In this document: positions 18,169 through 26,990 of the stretch, in pieces
Layout: every line of letters starts with the position of its first letter
How positions within the stretch are numbered: position 1 is the stretch's first letter
Origin: Paenibacillus sp. FSL R5-0766
GTDB lineage: Bacteria > Bacillota > Bacilli > Paenibacillales > Paenibacillaceae
Reading direction: 5' to 3'
Length of the DNA: 64,000 nucleotides
Assembly: GCF_037971845.1 (NCBI RefSeq)
Contig: NZ_CP150227.1
Location: forward strand, 434,001 to 498,000
Notes under the pieces: model-generated
Database searches by the model: none
The model's input: the letters and a program-made list of their open reading frames with translations, nothing else
What the model was told of the DNA's origin: nothing
Translations under genes and position numbers: made by a program

Positions 18169-18996
18169 TTAGAAGTTAAAGTTATCTGGATCGGAACCAA
18201 AGCGTTTGTTCTCGTTCAGGCCGTTAATCTGCTCTATTTCTTCCGAAGTTAACTCAAAATCGTAGAGATTGGCGTTCGCGCGAATACGCTCAGGGGTGAC
18301 GGATTTCGGTATAGTCACGATGCCATTCTGCAGATCCCAGCGCAGAATCACTTGTGCGGGGGATTTGCTGTATTTGGAGGCGATATCTTGGAGCAACGGA
18401 TGATCCATCAGATGACCTTGTCCGAGCGGAGACCAGGCTTCGATCTGAATCTGATGTTTGTTGCAGTACTCACGAAGCTCTGACTGAATCAATAGTGGGT
18501 GAAGCTCTACCTGGTTAACTGCCGGTTTGATCGTGGCATCAATCATCAAGTCTTCCAGATGGTGAATCTGGAAGTTGCTCACACCGATCGCCCGGATGCG
18601 TCCTTCTTTATGGAGTTTCTCCAGCGCTCGCCATGTATCTTTGTACTTGCCCTTAACCGGCCAGTGGATGAGATAGAGATCCAGGTACTCCAGTTCAAGT
18701 CGTTCCATGCTGGCTTCAAAGGCAGCTAGCGTGGATTCATATCCCTGATCGCTATTCCATACTTTCGTGGTAATGAACAGATCCTCACGAGCTACTCCAG
18801 ATTCACGAATACCCTGAGCGACACCTGTTTCGTTGTTATACGCTTTGGCTGTATCGATGCTGCGATAACCAGCTTGAATGGCTGTTTTGACAGCATGAAC
18901 GACTTCGTCTCCGTCTTTAACTTTGAATACCCCAAAACCCAGCCATGGCATTTTGACTCCGTTATAGAGCGTGGTTGTGTCCTGCACGTGTTTCAT
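18169..18996 (-). CDS. Aldo/keto reductase
   Basis: A 275-aa cytoplasmic NADPH-dependent reductase. The barrel signatures are present: GFGVFKVKDGDEV, GYRSIDTAKAYNNE with the catalytic Asp and Tyr, the catalytic Lys in FITTKVWN, DLYLIHWP with the catalytic His, and IGVSNFQ. IPKSVTPERI is the cofactor-binding loop. Length and order match AKR family 5 enzymes such as B. subtilis YtbE/YvgN, which reduce glyoxal-type and other small aldehydes. AGGAGGAATT precedes the ATG. It is monocistronic, divergent from the DUF445 gene. Confidence 0.9.
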   Translation of the reverse strand: MKHVQDTTTLYNGVKMPWLGFGVFKVKDGDEVVHAVKTAIQAGYRSIDTAKAYNNETGVAQGIRESGVAREDLFITTKVWNSDQGYESTLAAFEASMERLELEYLDLYLIHWPVKGKYKDTWRALEKLHKEGRIRAIGVSNFQIHHLEDLMIDATIKPAVNQVELHPLLIQSELREYCNKHQIQIEAWSPLGQGHLMDHPLLQDIASKYSKSPAQVILRWDLQNGIVTIPKSVTPERIRANANLYDFELTSEEIEQINGLNENKRFGSDPDNFNF

Positions 18997-19329
18997 GGTC
19001 CGAAATTCCTCCTCTTATTGATTCATTGTTCCACTATGTAATTACCCTGCTGTTCAGCAGCCAATCGATATCGAAGGGCCGTCTTGAATGATTATACTAA
19101 ACTCTGCCTGGTCTTGGAAAAGGGATTGATCCATATTACGAAGTAAACGCTGCTATTATCCTTTTTCTTCAACCAGAGGTTTGGTTTTGACGCTTGTGGG
19201 TGATAAGATGAAGTATACGAAATATGGAAGTCAAGACTTTGTAATTGGAGAGTTTACATAAGAACAGACGAAGTACGGAATCGGGTACAGACCAGACCGT
19301 ACGACTAACGATAAAGGAGCAAGAATACA
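18997..19329. other. Divergent promoter region
   Basis: These 333 bases lie between the divergent aldo/keto reductase and DUF445 genes. They hold the two ribosome sites (AGGAGG on the minus side, AAAGGAGC on the plus side) and presumably both promoters. I see no gene, repeat or structured RNA. Confidence 0.5.
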
Positions 19330-20586
19330 ATGGCTAAACCTAAACAAACCAAAAAAGCAGCTGCCTGGTCTCTCGTAGTGATGGGAGCAGGATTTGCTGC
19401 ATCCTTGCCGTTCCAGGGCGCTCCTGTGGGCAAGTTGCTGGTAGGATCATTTGAAGCGGGACTCGTGGGTGGACTTGCGGACTGGTTCGCCGTTACCGCA
19501 TTATTCCGTCACCCGCTCGGCATTCCCATTCCACACACGGCATTGCTGCCGAAAAATCGTGATAAAATGACGGAAGGTCTGGTCTCCGCAGTAGAGAATA
19601 ACTTGCTCAACAAAGACAGCATTACCGAGAAAATTGCAGATTTCAAAGCAGCAGAGACGGTGCTCGATACGTTGACACGTGAGCTTCACAGTGACGGGAT
19701 CAAGATCATGATTGATACGCTCTGCAAACGAATTCTGGCGGGTCTGCCGTTAGAGCAGATTGCTCCGCTCGTAGCACGTGAGATCAAGTTACAAGCGGGC
19801 GCCTTTGATCTGGGTCCGATTCTGGAACGGGCTGCCCACCAGATGACAGAGCGGGGTTATGACGCCAAAGCGCTGGACTACGGACTGAAGCAAGCCGAGG
19901 AGTGGCTGGTTAAACCCGAGACGATCATGTTTTTGGGTGAAAGCGGGATGAAAGCCATCAGCGGCATTCAGATGAACGGATTGATGCAGTTTGCGATGAA
20001 TGCGTTCCTGGGTTATATGAACGAGGAGCGTCTGGGTGGCATTTTACAAGGATATCTCTTCGATCGGGTAGAGGATATGAAACGTGAAGGCAGCGCTCTA
20101 AGGTACAAGGTGCTTGATATGGTACGTACCCAGACGGTGCGTTTGGCAATGAGCGAGGCTATGCAAGATGGAATCAACAATTGGAAGAACAATATGCTGG
20201 AGGGTTGGAACGCAGAGGAAACGGTGCTGAACAAACTCACCGAACTGAGAGACAAGGCGCTCGCCGCGATGGAAGATGGACAGTATGTAGATACGTATGC
20301 ACTGCCTGCCATTGAGCGGGTATTGGTTGATCTGCGGGCAGATGACGAGTTGATGACAGGCATGAATGCCAAGATTATAAATGGCGTCACAACACTGCTG
20401 GAGAAAAACCATTCCAAAATCGGTAAACTGGTACGCGAAAATGTGGACAAAATGGACAATGCCACTTTGGTTTCGATGATTGAGGATAAGGTTGGACAGG
20501 ATCTGCAATGGATTCGGATCAACGGAGCCGTTACCGGATTTGTTATCGGGATTGCGCTGACTGCGCTGCAGATGGCATTGGCATAA
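19330..20586 (+). CDS. DUF445 family membrane protein
   Basis: A 418-aa protein of the DUF445 (YheB/YjiN-like) family. The hydrophobic N-terminal segment has the conserved GSFEAGLVGGLADWFAVTALFRHPLGIPIPHTA region (given in parts; about residues 40-72). A long helical, coiled-coil-rich middle follows, and a C-terminal TM helix (AVTGFVIGIALTALQMALA). Members are membrane-associated and poorly characterised; B. subtilis YheA/YheB relatives affect spore or envelope properties in some reports, which I cannot extend here. AAAGGAGC precedes the start. Monocistronic. Confidence 0.85.
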   Translation: MAKPKQTKKAAAWSLVVMGAGFAASLPFQGAPVGKLLVGSFEAGLVGGLADWFAVTALFRHPLGIPIPHTALLPKNRDKMTEGLVSAVENNLLNKDSITEKIADFKAAETVLDTLTRELHSDGIKIMIDTLCKRILAGLPLEQIAPLVAREIKLQAGAFDLGPILERAAHQMTERGYDAKALDYGLKQAEEWLVKPETIMFLGESGMKAISGIQMNGLMQFAMNAFLGYMNEERLGGILQGYLFDRVEDMKREGSALRYKVLDMVRTQTVRLAMSEAMQDGINNWKNNMLEGWNAEETVLNKLTELRDKALAAMEDGQYVDTYALPAIERVLVDLRADDELMTGMNAKIINGVTTLLEKNHSKIGKLVRENVDKMDNATLVSMIEDKVGQDLQWIRINGAVTGFVIGIALTALQMALA

Positions 20587-20611
20587 CAGTAAATCATGTA
20601 AAAGGAGGGCC

Positions 20612-20637
20612 GCTCTTTCGAAGAGCAGGCTCTTTTT
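20612..20637 (+). terminator. Terminator of DUF445 gene
   Basis: GCTCTT/AAGAGC stem with a TCG loop, followed after a short AGGC by a run of five T. Confidence 0.55.
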
Positions 20638-20879
20638 GTCGTGGATGGGAAAATTATCATGTACTTGATACAAGAATTAGGAAAGTGGGTAATGTACACC
20701 AAAGTGTCCTATATGAATCATATAGGAAGAAAGTTACATGAAAACGATCCTGTTAGCCGATATGGCTCATGTTGATTTTGTACTATGATGCAGGTAACAG
20801 ATGAATAGGGTGTACTTCACATATAGTGAATGCCTCGATTCTACCATGAGGGGGGATCCGTATTAAACGTGCAGGATGG

Positions 20880-21221
20880 TTGAAGGGTTTATTCACACTA
20901 ATGATGGTGTTTACTATATTTTTGGGAGGTTGTCAGAACATGAACGCAAGTGAGAAGGAAGCTCTATACCAAGAAGCTGAAGCAACCGTAATTCAGCACT
21001 TCAAGCAGAAATTTGAACTGGATGTTGTAATTACAAGCAAAGAGTTGTTGCCGGAAATGGCAGTGTCCCAGATTGGGCTGAAAGGGCATGTGAAAGAACA
21101 TGAAGATCAGAGCTTTGGCATTTCGTACGACTACAAAAAGAAGGTAACCAAGAACCTGGTCATTAGCCCTGAGATTGAGGAAGCGATGATGGCCAAGGGA
21201 CATAATCCATACGACAAATAA
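20880..21221 (+). CDS. Small lipoprotein upstream of WXG100-linked lipase
   Basis: A lipoprotein of about 113 residues. Its hydrophobic signal peptide ends in the lipobox LGGC, and the mature part is a small charged domain (EKEALYQEAEATVIQHFKQK and on). No family is recognised. Start choice is uncertain. The TTG at 20880 is usable, but the strong GAGGGGG site at 20849-20855 is spaced ideally for an ATT at 20862. That start would give MKRAGWLKGLFTLMMVF, a more typical positively charged signal peptide. It lies 15 bases before the lipase gene and may be an immunity or chaperone partner of that secreted enzyme (inference). Confidence 0.7.
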   Translation: MKGLFTLMMVFTIFLGGCQNMNASEKEALYQEAEATVIQHFKQKFELDVVITSKELLPEMAVSQIGLKGHVKEHEDQSFGISYDYKKKVTKNLVISPEIEEAMMAKGHNPYDK

Positions 21222-21236
21222 AGGGAGGTGTAGTTA

Positions 21237-22577
21237 TTGAGTAACGGGTCCAATATTGATGATGAAACGTATAAAACGATGTCTGATCTAGCCTACCAGG
21301 ATCAAAAGGCTGGAGACAAATTAACGGAACTTCCCGGATGGGAGGTCCTTGAGGGGACGGAAAGTAATAAATTTTCCGGTTTTGATGCTGTAACATTTTA
21401 TAATCCCGAGACCAAGGAAGCTGTCATTGCTTATCGCGGTACAGAAGGAAGTGCATCCTTGGATCGCTCTGTACCTGACTTTGTCATGGATGGTCGCATT
21501 GGGGGCGGAGAGTTGATTCGTAAGGGCCAGCAGGAGGCCGGGAATTTTGTCAATAATCTTACGCCGGATTGGCTCGACAAAGGGGTCGAAGGTGTCAAGG
21601 ACTTCACGGGGATATCCAAAGTGGAGGATTGGGCTGGTGACAGGGTAAGAGATGTGGAGAACTGGACGGGTGATCGCGTAAAAGATATCGAGAAAACCGT
21701 TTCCCCTACAGGCTGGGCCAATCAGATGTATCAATCCGAAGACTACGCAAATCACATGCAGAACAAGCATAAGGATCTGAATTTCTCGATGACCGGACAT
21801 TCCTTGGGCGGGGGAAATGCACAATATGCTTCTGCTTATACAGGAATTCCAGCCGTGACGTTTAGTGCACCATCTGTAATGGGGAATTTGACGCCAGAAA
21901 TGCGACGCCGAGCTGAATCGGGTGCATTTGACGGGCAGGTTGTGAACTATGCAAATCCCAGTGATCTGGTAGCCAGCGGAACGCTGGGAGGATATGACCG
22001 GCATGTAGGATCGACCTATTACATCAACTCCGATTATGACTCGGCGAATGACGGCGTGAGTATTATCGATAAAGCCAAGAACTCATTTGGCGGGGAGAAC
22101 TATCACAGTCTGGATCAATATGATTTCAAAAATGGTTACATATCCAATGACCTGTACGATCCGATTACTGGAGAGAGAATCCGCTATTCACCACGCCTTA
22201 TGGATCACATGGGACCGTTCAGCAAGAACTTAGGTCCGTTACGTTCCAAGTCTGGTGGCGGTGGAGGTATGGCTTCGGCTGCTGCGGCTTCAGGTCTGAT
22301 TCAGGTAACGCCGGAAGAACTGAAAAGTGTCGCTTCGCGGTGGAAGCAAAATGCACAACAATGCAATGCTGAGCTAAACCAGGTACGAAGCCGCATGGCT
22401 CAATACCTGCATACAAGTCGCAGTCGCAGGCTGGAGCCGATTGTCACCCAACTGGACGCGTCGATTCAAGAACTTAGCACATGGCATATGAAACATACCA
22501 GTCAGTTCCTGAACTTTATTGATGAGAAAGCAGATGCCTTCCGGCAGGCTGACGAGAGCCCGGTTCATTTTAATTAG
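21237..22577 (+). CDS. Lipase with C-terminal WXG100-like domain, putative T7SS toxin
   Basis: A 446-aa alpha/beta hydrolase of the class 3 lipase/DUF2974 type. The nucleophile elbow is GHSLGGG with S189, followed by a DL-type acid region. No classical signal peptide is present. Residues about 125-160 hold a tandem motif (DWAGDRVRDVE, NWTGDRVKDIE). After a Gly-rich linker (SGGGGGMASAAAASG) the last 95 residues look like a WXG100 helical hairpin: VTPEELKSVASRW, coiled coil, FLNFIDEKADAF. A WXG100-type tail would mark it for type VII secretion. It starts TTG after GGAGGTG. A WXG100 gene follows. Extracellular lipid hydrolysis, perhaps against competitors, is inferred. Confidence 0.75.
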   Translation: MSNGSNIDDETYKTMSDLAYQDQKAGDKLTELPGWEVLEGTESNKFSGFDAVTFYNPETKEAVIAYRGTEGSASLDRSVPDFVMDGRIGGGELIRKGQQEAGNFVNNLTPDWLDKGVEGVKDFTGISKVEDWAGDRVRDVENWTGDRVKDIEKTVSPTGWANQMYQSEDYANHMQNKHKDLNFSMTGHSLGGGNAQYASAYTGIPAVTFSAPSVMGNLTPEMRRRAESGAFDGQVVNYANPSDLVASGTLGGYDRHVGSTYYINSDYDSANDGVSIIDKAKNSFGGENYHSLDQYDFKNGYISNDLYDPITGERIRYSPRLMDHMGPFSKNLGPLRSKSGGGGGMASAAAASGLIQVTPEELKSVASRWKQNAQQCNAELNQVRSRMAQYLHTSRSRRLEPIVTQLDASIQELSTWHMKHTSQFLNFIDEKADAFRQADESPVHFN

Positions 22578-22628
22578 GAACCAGGTTGGTTAATATCGAT
22601 ATCACGTACATGGGGGAGGGGAACGCAA

Positions 22629-22901
22629 GTGGGTGGACAATTGCTGGTGGAATTGGATGATCTTCGAATTGCGGAAAAAGAACTGACACAGCTGCTTGCC
22701 CGTCTGCAAGCCGATGAACAGGAAGCGCGGGCGTTATACAGTCGCCTGAACGATTGGAAAGGCCAGTCCGCAGATCATACAAGACAGCAGATTGAAGAGT
22801 TTTTTGCGGGCCTGTCCAGACGCATTCAATCCATTGAACAGCAGAAGAAAAGCTTGCTGCAATACATTGAGATCATGATCCAGACGGATCAGGGACGCTA
22901 A
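22629..22901 (+). CDS. WXG100-family small protein
   Basis: A 90-aa helical hairpin protein. The central turn carries W43-K-G45 (the WxG motif) between two amphipathic coiled-coil helices, and the length fits WXG100 proteins secreted by type VII systems. It starts GTG after GGGAGGGG, 51 bases after the lipase gene, so the two are probably one operon. It could be the secretion partner that dimerises with the WXG100-like tail of the lipase. No EssC, YukC or other type VII core gene is in the window. Confidence 0.75.
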   Translation: MGGQLLVELDDLRIAEKELTQLLARLQADEQEARALYSRLNDWKGQSADHTRQQIEEFFAGLSRRIQSIEQQKKSLLQYIEIMIQTDQGR

Positions 22902-23033
22902 AGAGTGGTAAGGCTGATGCCATATTGCGGATGGCAATCAGCGCGGATAAGAGTGTGACCGTGGAACAGCATGTTTAGTGCCTAAACCACGGATTGTAAA
23001 GAACATGGGTAGCCAATCAAAATGATGATAGCT

Positions 23034-23083
23034 AAAAAGCCTACGGCACATCGGGTTTGAACCCGTATGCCATAGGCTTTTTG
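23034..23083. terminator. Bidirectional terminator between WXG100 gene and ycnI
   Basis: AAAAAGCCTA..GGCA pairs with TGCC.TAGGCTTTTT around a CGGGTTTGAACCCG inner hairpin. A-run and T-run on opposite sides allow use in both directions between convergent genes. Confidence 0.8.
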
Positions 23084-23128
23084 TTATCTGAATTTTTCTC
23101 AGGGTTTCGTAAAACTGTAAGTTAGTTC

Positions 23129-23905
23129 TTAACGTTTTTTGCGACGTGTAGCCAACGCAATCCCCAAGAAGGACAGGATCAGGGCCAGAATGGATACGAT
23201 CAATGTTGCTTGTTGAAGTTTCAGTGTACCTGGGTCTGAATCCGTGTTGTTTGGTTCACCTGTAACGGTGTCATTGAGTGCATCGCCCAGCGTGGTATCA
23301 TCGTTTGCTTTGCTATCGTCGGTAGCTGCATTATCCCCAGTTGCGCCTTCTGTACCTGCGCTATCATGTCCATCGTTGGCATGACCTCCACCTGCCGCAG
23401 CATTACCAGCAGCAGCCGGATCTTCGCTGATCGTTGTGATACTGTGCGGGTTAGCGTCACTTGGTTGGCCTGTCCATTCTACGATGCTGCCATCACTGTA
23501 ATATTGGAACGCATCCCAAGCTACTTCAGCTTCCGCCTTAGGGTTCTGTGCAACGAAGTTGAACTGCTGGAATTGTCCTGCCAGAATGCCTTCGTTATCG
23601 CCGTCAATTTCCCATGTGATCGAGGTTACTTCATTGGAATCGTTTTTCTCTGTAGTGATTTTCCAGCCTGCCAGTGGTTGATACTGCTTGAATGCAACAC
23701 CTTCTGGAACTTTCATGGTGATTTTGGTTGTAGGCAGTTCTTTCTCGGATGGAATCTTAATCGTGTACGTCTGCCATGCACTTGTCTGTGCAACGGATGG
23801 GCTAACGGTAACATGAGCGCTCGCGAATCCGGCGAATAACATGAATGCTGCGGTACCTGTTGCGATAGTGGATGTTAGTTTGGAAATCCATGATGTTTTC
23901 TTCAA
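23129..23905 (-). CDS. ycnI: YcnI-like copper-binding membrane protein
   Basis: A 258-aa exported protein. A signal peptide (1-30) ends in ASA, leaving H31 as the mature N-terminus in HVTVSPS, as needed for the histidine-brace Cu(II) site of the YcnI (DUF1775) family. The DUF1775 domain spans about 31-165, with the conserved P.GW and W.G.P segments. A Gly/Ala/Asp-rich linker follows, and a C-terminal TM helix (TLIVSILALILSFLGIALA) with a positive tail anchors it outside the membrane. It is probably a copper-handling partner of YcnJ, encoded upstream, but 462 bases of nested repeats separate the two genes. Confidence 0.85.
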   Translation of the reverse strand: MKKTSWISKLTSTIATGTAAFMLFAGFASAHVTVSPSVAQTSAWQTYTIKIPSEKELPTTKITMKVPEGVAFKQYQPLAGWKITTEKNDSNEVTSITWEIDGDNEGILAGQFQQFNFVAQNPKAEAEVAWDAFQYYSDGSIVEWTGQPSDANPHSITTISEDPAAAGNAAAGGGHANDGHDSAGTEGATGDNAATDDSKANDDTTLGDALNDTVTGEPNNTDSDPGTLKLQQATLIVSILALILSFLGIALATRRKKR

Positions 23906-23956
23906 AATAAATAACCCCTTTCAGTTCTTATCATATATGATGCGGCCCATTTTCTT

Positions 23957-24332
23957 AAATGAGTGTCTACGTTCTGCAAAGGCCGTTTCGGTTACGAATT
24001 GTTCTTTCGATCACCGTTATTCCCGGAATTTATTGATCCAACTATATAAATTGAACTAAAGATGGTTTACACATACACTCCGATGACAGAATAACCTTCC
24101 AATAGCTGTTATCCCCAGATTTTTTGATTCTCTTTTCTCAAAGGGGAAAATCTGGTGATAAAGGCGAACGCTTCGCTTTTTCAGGTTTTTTCTGCCCTCT
24201 CCGTTTCAGTGTAAATAATAGTTCAATTTAAATAGTAATAAGTTGAAATCCGGGAATAAAGGCGAGTGCTTCGCTTCTCAGAATCATTTCGTTCCCTTCA
24301 CTACATTTGCAGTTTGTAGAAACACTCATTTT
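23957..24332. repeat. Palindromic repeat family A, diverged outer copy split by another
   Basis: The ends AATGAGTGTCTAC and GTAGAAACACTCATT are inverted repeats. Between them TTCGATCACCGTTATTCCCGG on the left and AAATCCGGGAATAAAGGCGAG on the right are the two halves of a family A core, interrupted in the loop by a complete family A copy (24042-24235). Left and right halves would otherwise form one palindrome of about 180 bases. The ends differ from those of the other copies, so it may be a related subfamily. Confidence 0.6.
24042..24235. repeat. Palindromic repeat family A, copy 2 (nested)
   Basis: About 194 bases with ends CTATATAAATTGAAC and GTTCAATTTAAATAG. The core is TTATCCCCAGATTTTTTG with GGGGAAAATCTGGTGATAA, then GCGAACGCTTCGC. 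It matches copies at 5461, 58321 and 61573 along its length and lies in the same orientation. It sits inside an older copy between ycnJ and ycnI. Confidence 0.75.
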
Positions 24333-24367
24333 AGATTGGGTCACTTTTCAATATAAACGTTGTGTAA

Positions 24368-26083
24368 CTATGGCTTGGTGGTATCAATCTCAAATTCGGC
24401 ATCCAGTGCATCCAGCGTTTTGGTCAGGAGATGTACCTTGATATTCCAACGTCCAGGCATGGAGATGTAATCTTCAGCCTTGTACACACCAGTATCATTT
24501 TTCGGAATGGTGATCTCATAGATTCCCATATCCATGTCCAGATGTGTGAGTGAAAGGGTGATCTGTTCCAGATCATTAACGATACTGCCATCTGCACGTT
24601 TCACATCGACTTCAAATTGGTTCTCTCCCGTTACATTGGGACTCACCTGAAGTGTGATCGACGAGCCGTCTTCTGTAGTCTTTGTCTCCTGATACGGACC
24701 GACCGCTGCTGGTTGTCCCGGAGACAGGTGTGTTAGTACGGCAGCAAGAGCGAGAATCACAGCACCAGTAGCAAGCTCGGCTTTCAGGCTGCCGGATAAT
24801 CTGCTTCCCGTTGCTGCTCTTGCCAATCTGGCATGACGCCATGCAAAGAGAACCATCACAATAAGCAGGACGATCTTGCCAATCAGGACAAGGCCATAGG
24901 CTGTAGTGAACAAGGAAGTCAGCACAGGTGCTGGTAGAATAATCAGACTGCTGTATATTCCTGTAGCAACCAGAGCGGCTACGGCGCCAATCCCCCAGGC
25001 GGTAAACCTGCGAATAGCAACCCAGTAAACTTCTCCTCGTACCTTCGATGGCAGCTTATCGGCCAGTGGAGGCAGACATATCGCCATGGCGGTTAGTGCG
25101 CCAATCCAGAAAGCGGCACCGATCAGATGTATGAAATCCATGGCAATCGCGAGAGCACGTTGATCCGCCGCAGCCGGATGTCCCGTCATAGCATGCGTGA
25201 ACAGCCATCCAAGCACGAGCACAAGTGAGCCGTAAGAAGACCAGATGCGAGCACGGATGGATCGATCGCGATCATATCCGGAGAGAATCGTGACGGCCAG
25301 CAGCATTACAATGAGTATTTGTAACATCCAGATCTGACCAAAGGATGTCAGCTTGAGCGCACTTCCGATCAGTCCCCAGCTTAGTTCGTTCAGAGCCACA
25401 CCAGATTCATACAATGTATTCAGTGGCAGGCTGACCAAGGCGGCAAAGGAAGCAGCAGCATAGCTGATCCATAACAATCTGTAGCTGCCCGGAACGTCCA
25501 TAGGTTCTCTTGTCATGGATGTCGGTGCAATTCGCAGCAGCAAGAATGCAAGTGTCCCCAGAATAACAGACAATCCGAGATACTGAATCCAGTCTGTCAG
25601 GGAAACGATCCATTTCAGCGGCCCGCCTGTTGAACCGGAACCGGATGTAAGATCACTCAGTCCGGCAGGAGAACCGGACGGTTCACCGATATGGAAAACA
25701 TATGCCCCTTGAATCGGGTGTCCATCGGCAGATACAGCTTTCCAGTTAACGGCATAAGTCCCGTTCCCGAGTCCAGCCTGCAGGCCAGTCTCCAGAATAT
25801 GAGGGCGATCCACATCGATCTTTACATTTCCATCGTCTGCCTGATTGCCGTCAGGGCTGGTAATTTTGATATCATAAAAGGCCGTCTGCAAGGATTCGTT
25901 GAACTCCAGCGTCAGCCGCTCCGGAGCAGCTACGAGGGTCTCATTTTCTCCTGGCGAAGCCTTAACAATATAAGCATGGGCAGATGCCCACTGTGGCATA
26001 ACAAGGCAGCACACGAGCAACAGACAGGTGACCAATGCCCAGTGCCGTTTGCCCCATTTCAGGGTAAAGCGTGTAAAAATCAA
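24368..26083 (-). CDS. ycnJ: CopC-CopD fusion copper transport protein (YcnJ)
   Basis: A 571-aa membrane protein. A signal peptide ends in ASA, leaving H36 of HAYIVKASP as the mature N-terminus. This is the first Cu ligand of the CopC domain (36-about 130), and GHPIQGAYVFHIG closes that domain. The CopD part (about 150-450) has about eight TM helices, with HAMTGHPAA and FIHLIGAAFWIGAL as typical His-bearing segments. A further extracytoplasmic domain (about 470-571) is YtkA-like, as in Bacillus YcnJ. It probably imports copper. It starts TTG after GAGGGTGATG. ycnI is downstream but separated by repeats. No ycnK repressor is seen. Confidence 0.88.
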   Translation of the reverse strand: MIFTRFTLKWGKRHWALVTCLLLVCCLVMPQWASAHAYIVKASPGENETLVAAPERLTLEFNESLQTAFYDIKITSPDGNQADDGNVKIDVDRPHILETGLQAGLGNGTYAVNWKAVSADGHPIQGAYVFHIGEPSGSPAGLSDLTSGSGSTGGPLKWIVSLTDWIQYLGLSVILGTLAFLLLRIAPTSMTREPMDVPGSYRLLWISYAAASFAALVSLPLNTLYESGVALNELSWGLIGSALKLTSFGQIWMLQILIVMLLAVTILSGYDRDRSIRARIWSSYGSLVLVLGWLFTHAMTGHPAAADQRALAIAMDFIHLIGAAFWIGALTAMAICLPPLADKLPSKVRGEVYWVAIRRFTAWGIGAVAALVATGIYSSLIILPAPVLTSLFTTAYGLVLIGKIVLLIVMVLFAWRHARLARAATGSRLSGSLKAELATGAVILALAAVLTHLSPGQPAAVGPYQETKTTEDGSSITLQVSPNVTGENQFEVDVKRADGSIVNDLEQITLSLTHLDMDMGIYEITIPKNDTGVYKAEDYISMPGRWNIKVHLLTKTLDALDAEFEIDTTKP

Positions 26084-26332
26084 AAAATCATCACCCTCAG
26101 GTTATAGATTTGTAGTCATTCATGGCCTTTAAACACAATCTAACCCATTATAACTTTGTCCAAAATGACTGCGTATGACTACATTGGGCTATAAAAAAAC
26201 GATTTGGTCTACATAAATGTGACAAAAGCATGAATGTGTATGTTGTAGAACAACATCTCGTCTCATGTTACAAATCTCATATAGGTATGTGATGCGTTTG
26301 TGCTACCATTCACATATCACTACGAAACTGCG

Positions 26333-26989
26333 CTATTTGCGAAGTTTACGTCCTGCAAGCCCGCTCTCTAGCGCATAGCGGGTGAGTTGTACCCGGTTTT
26401 CAAGCTGGAGCTTCTGCAAAATGTTTTTGAGATGATTCTTCACCGTCTGGTCTGAAATACCGAGTTGATCGGCAATCTCCCGATTGGTATATCCCGCGGA
26501 TACCCATTGCAGGATCTCAAGTTCCCGCGCCGTTAGCGGGTTATCTTGCACATCTTCACTGCGTGGTGCGGGAAACTCCTGCAAAATCCGGTAGGCCAGT
26601 TCCTTACTGAGCGGTGCATCGTCACTGACGATGGCGCGCAGGTATTCAAGCCAGGTGGAAGGTGTTAGATTTTTGAGCAAATAGCCTTGGGCGCCTTGTT
26701 TCAATGCTTCGAACAGAAACGTCACATCATCCGATACCGTGACCATAACAACAATAACATAAGGGAATCGCAGCTTGATCTGACGGGTCGCTTCCAGCCC
26801 ATCCATGCCCGGCATCTGCACGTCCATCAAGATCAGGTCGGGCATCCATTGCCCGGTGAGCTCCAGCGCTTCCTGTCCATTCGAAGCTGTACCAATCACT
26901 TCAAACAGGCTGTCCTCGGATAAAATGCTACAGATCGCTTCACGCGCATGCGCATGATCATCAACAACCAATACACGTACATGTTCCAT
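26333..26989 (-). CDS. NarL/LuxR-type response regulator
   Basis: A 218-aa regulator. The receiver domain has DD at about residues 10-11, phospho-acceptor D in LILMDVQMPGMDG (about 55) and K in YLLKN. The C-terminal LuxR HTH (about 150-215) reads LTARELEILQWVSAGYTNREIA with GISDQTVKNHLKNI. It pairs with the histidine kinase whose stop lies one base upstream. No obvious target gene is next to it except the copper genes downstream (ycnJ). A direct link to copper is only a possibility. Confidence 0.9.
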   Translation of the reverse strand: MEHVRVLVVDDHAHAREAICSILSEDSLFEVIGTASNGQEALELTGQWMPDLILMDVQMPGMDGLEATRQIKLRFPYVIVVMVTVSDDVTFLFEALKQGAQGYLLKNLTPSTWLEYLRAIVSDDAPLSKELAYRILQEFPAPRSEDVQDNPLTARELEILQWVSAGYTNREIADQLGISDQTVKNHLKNILQKLQLENRVQLTRYALESGLAGRKLRK

Positions 26990-26990
26990 A

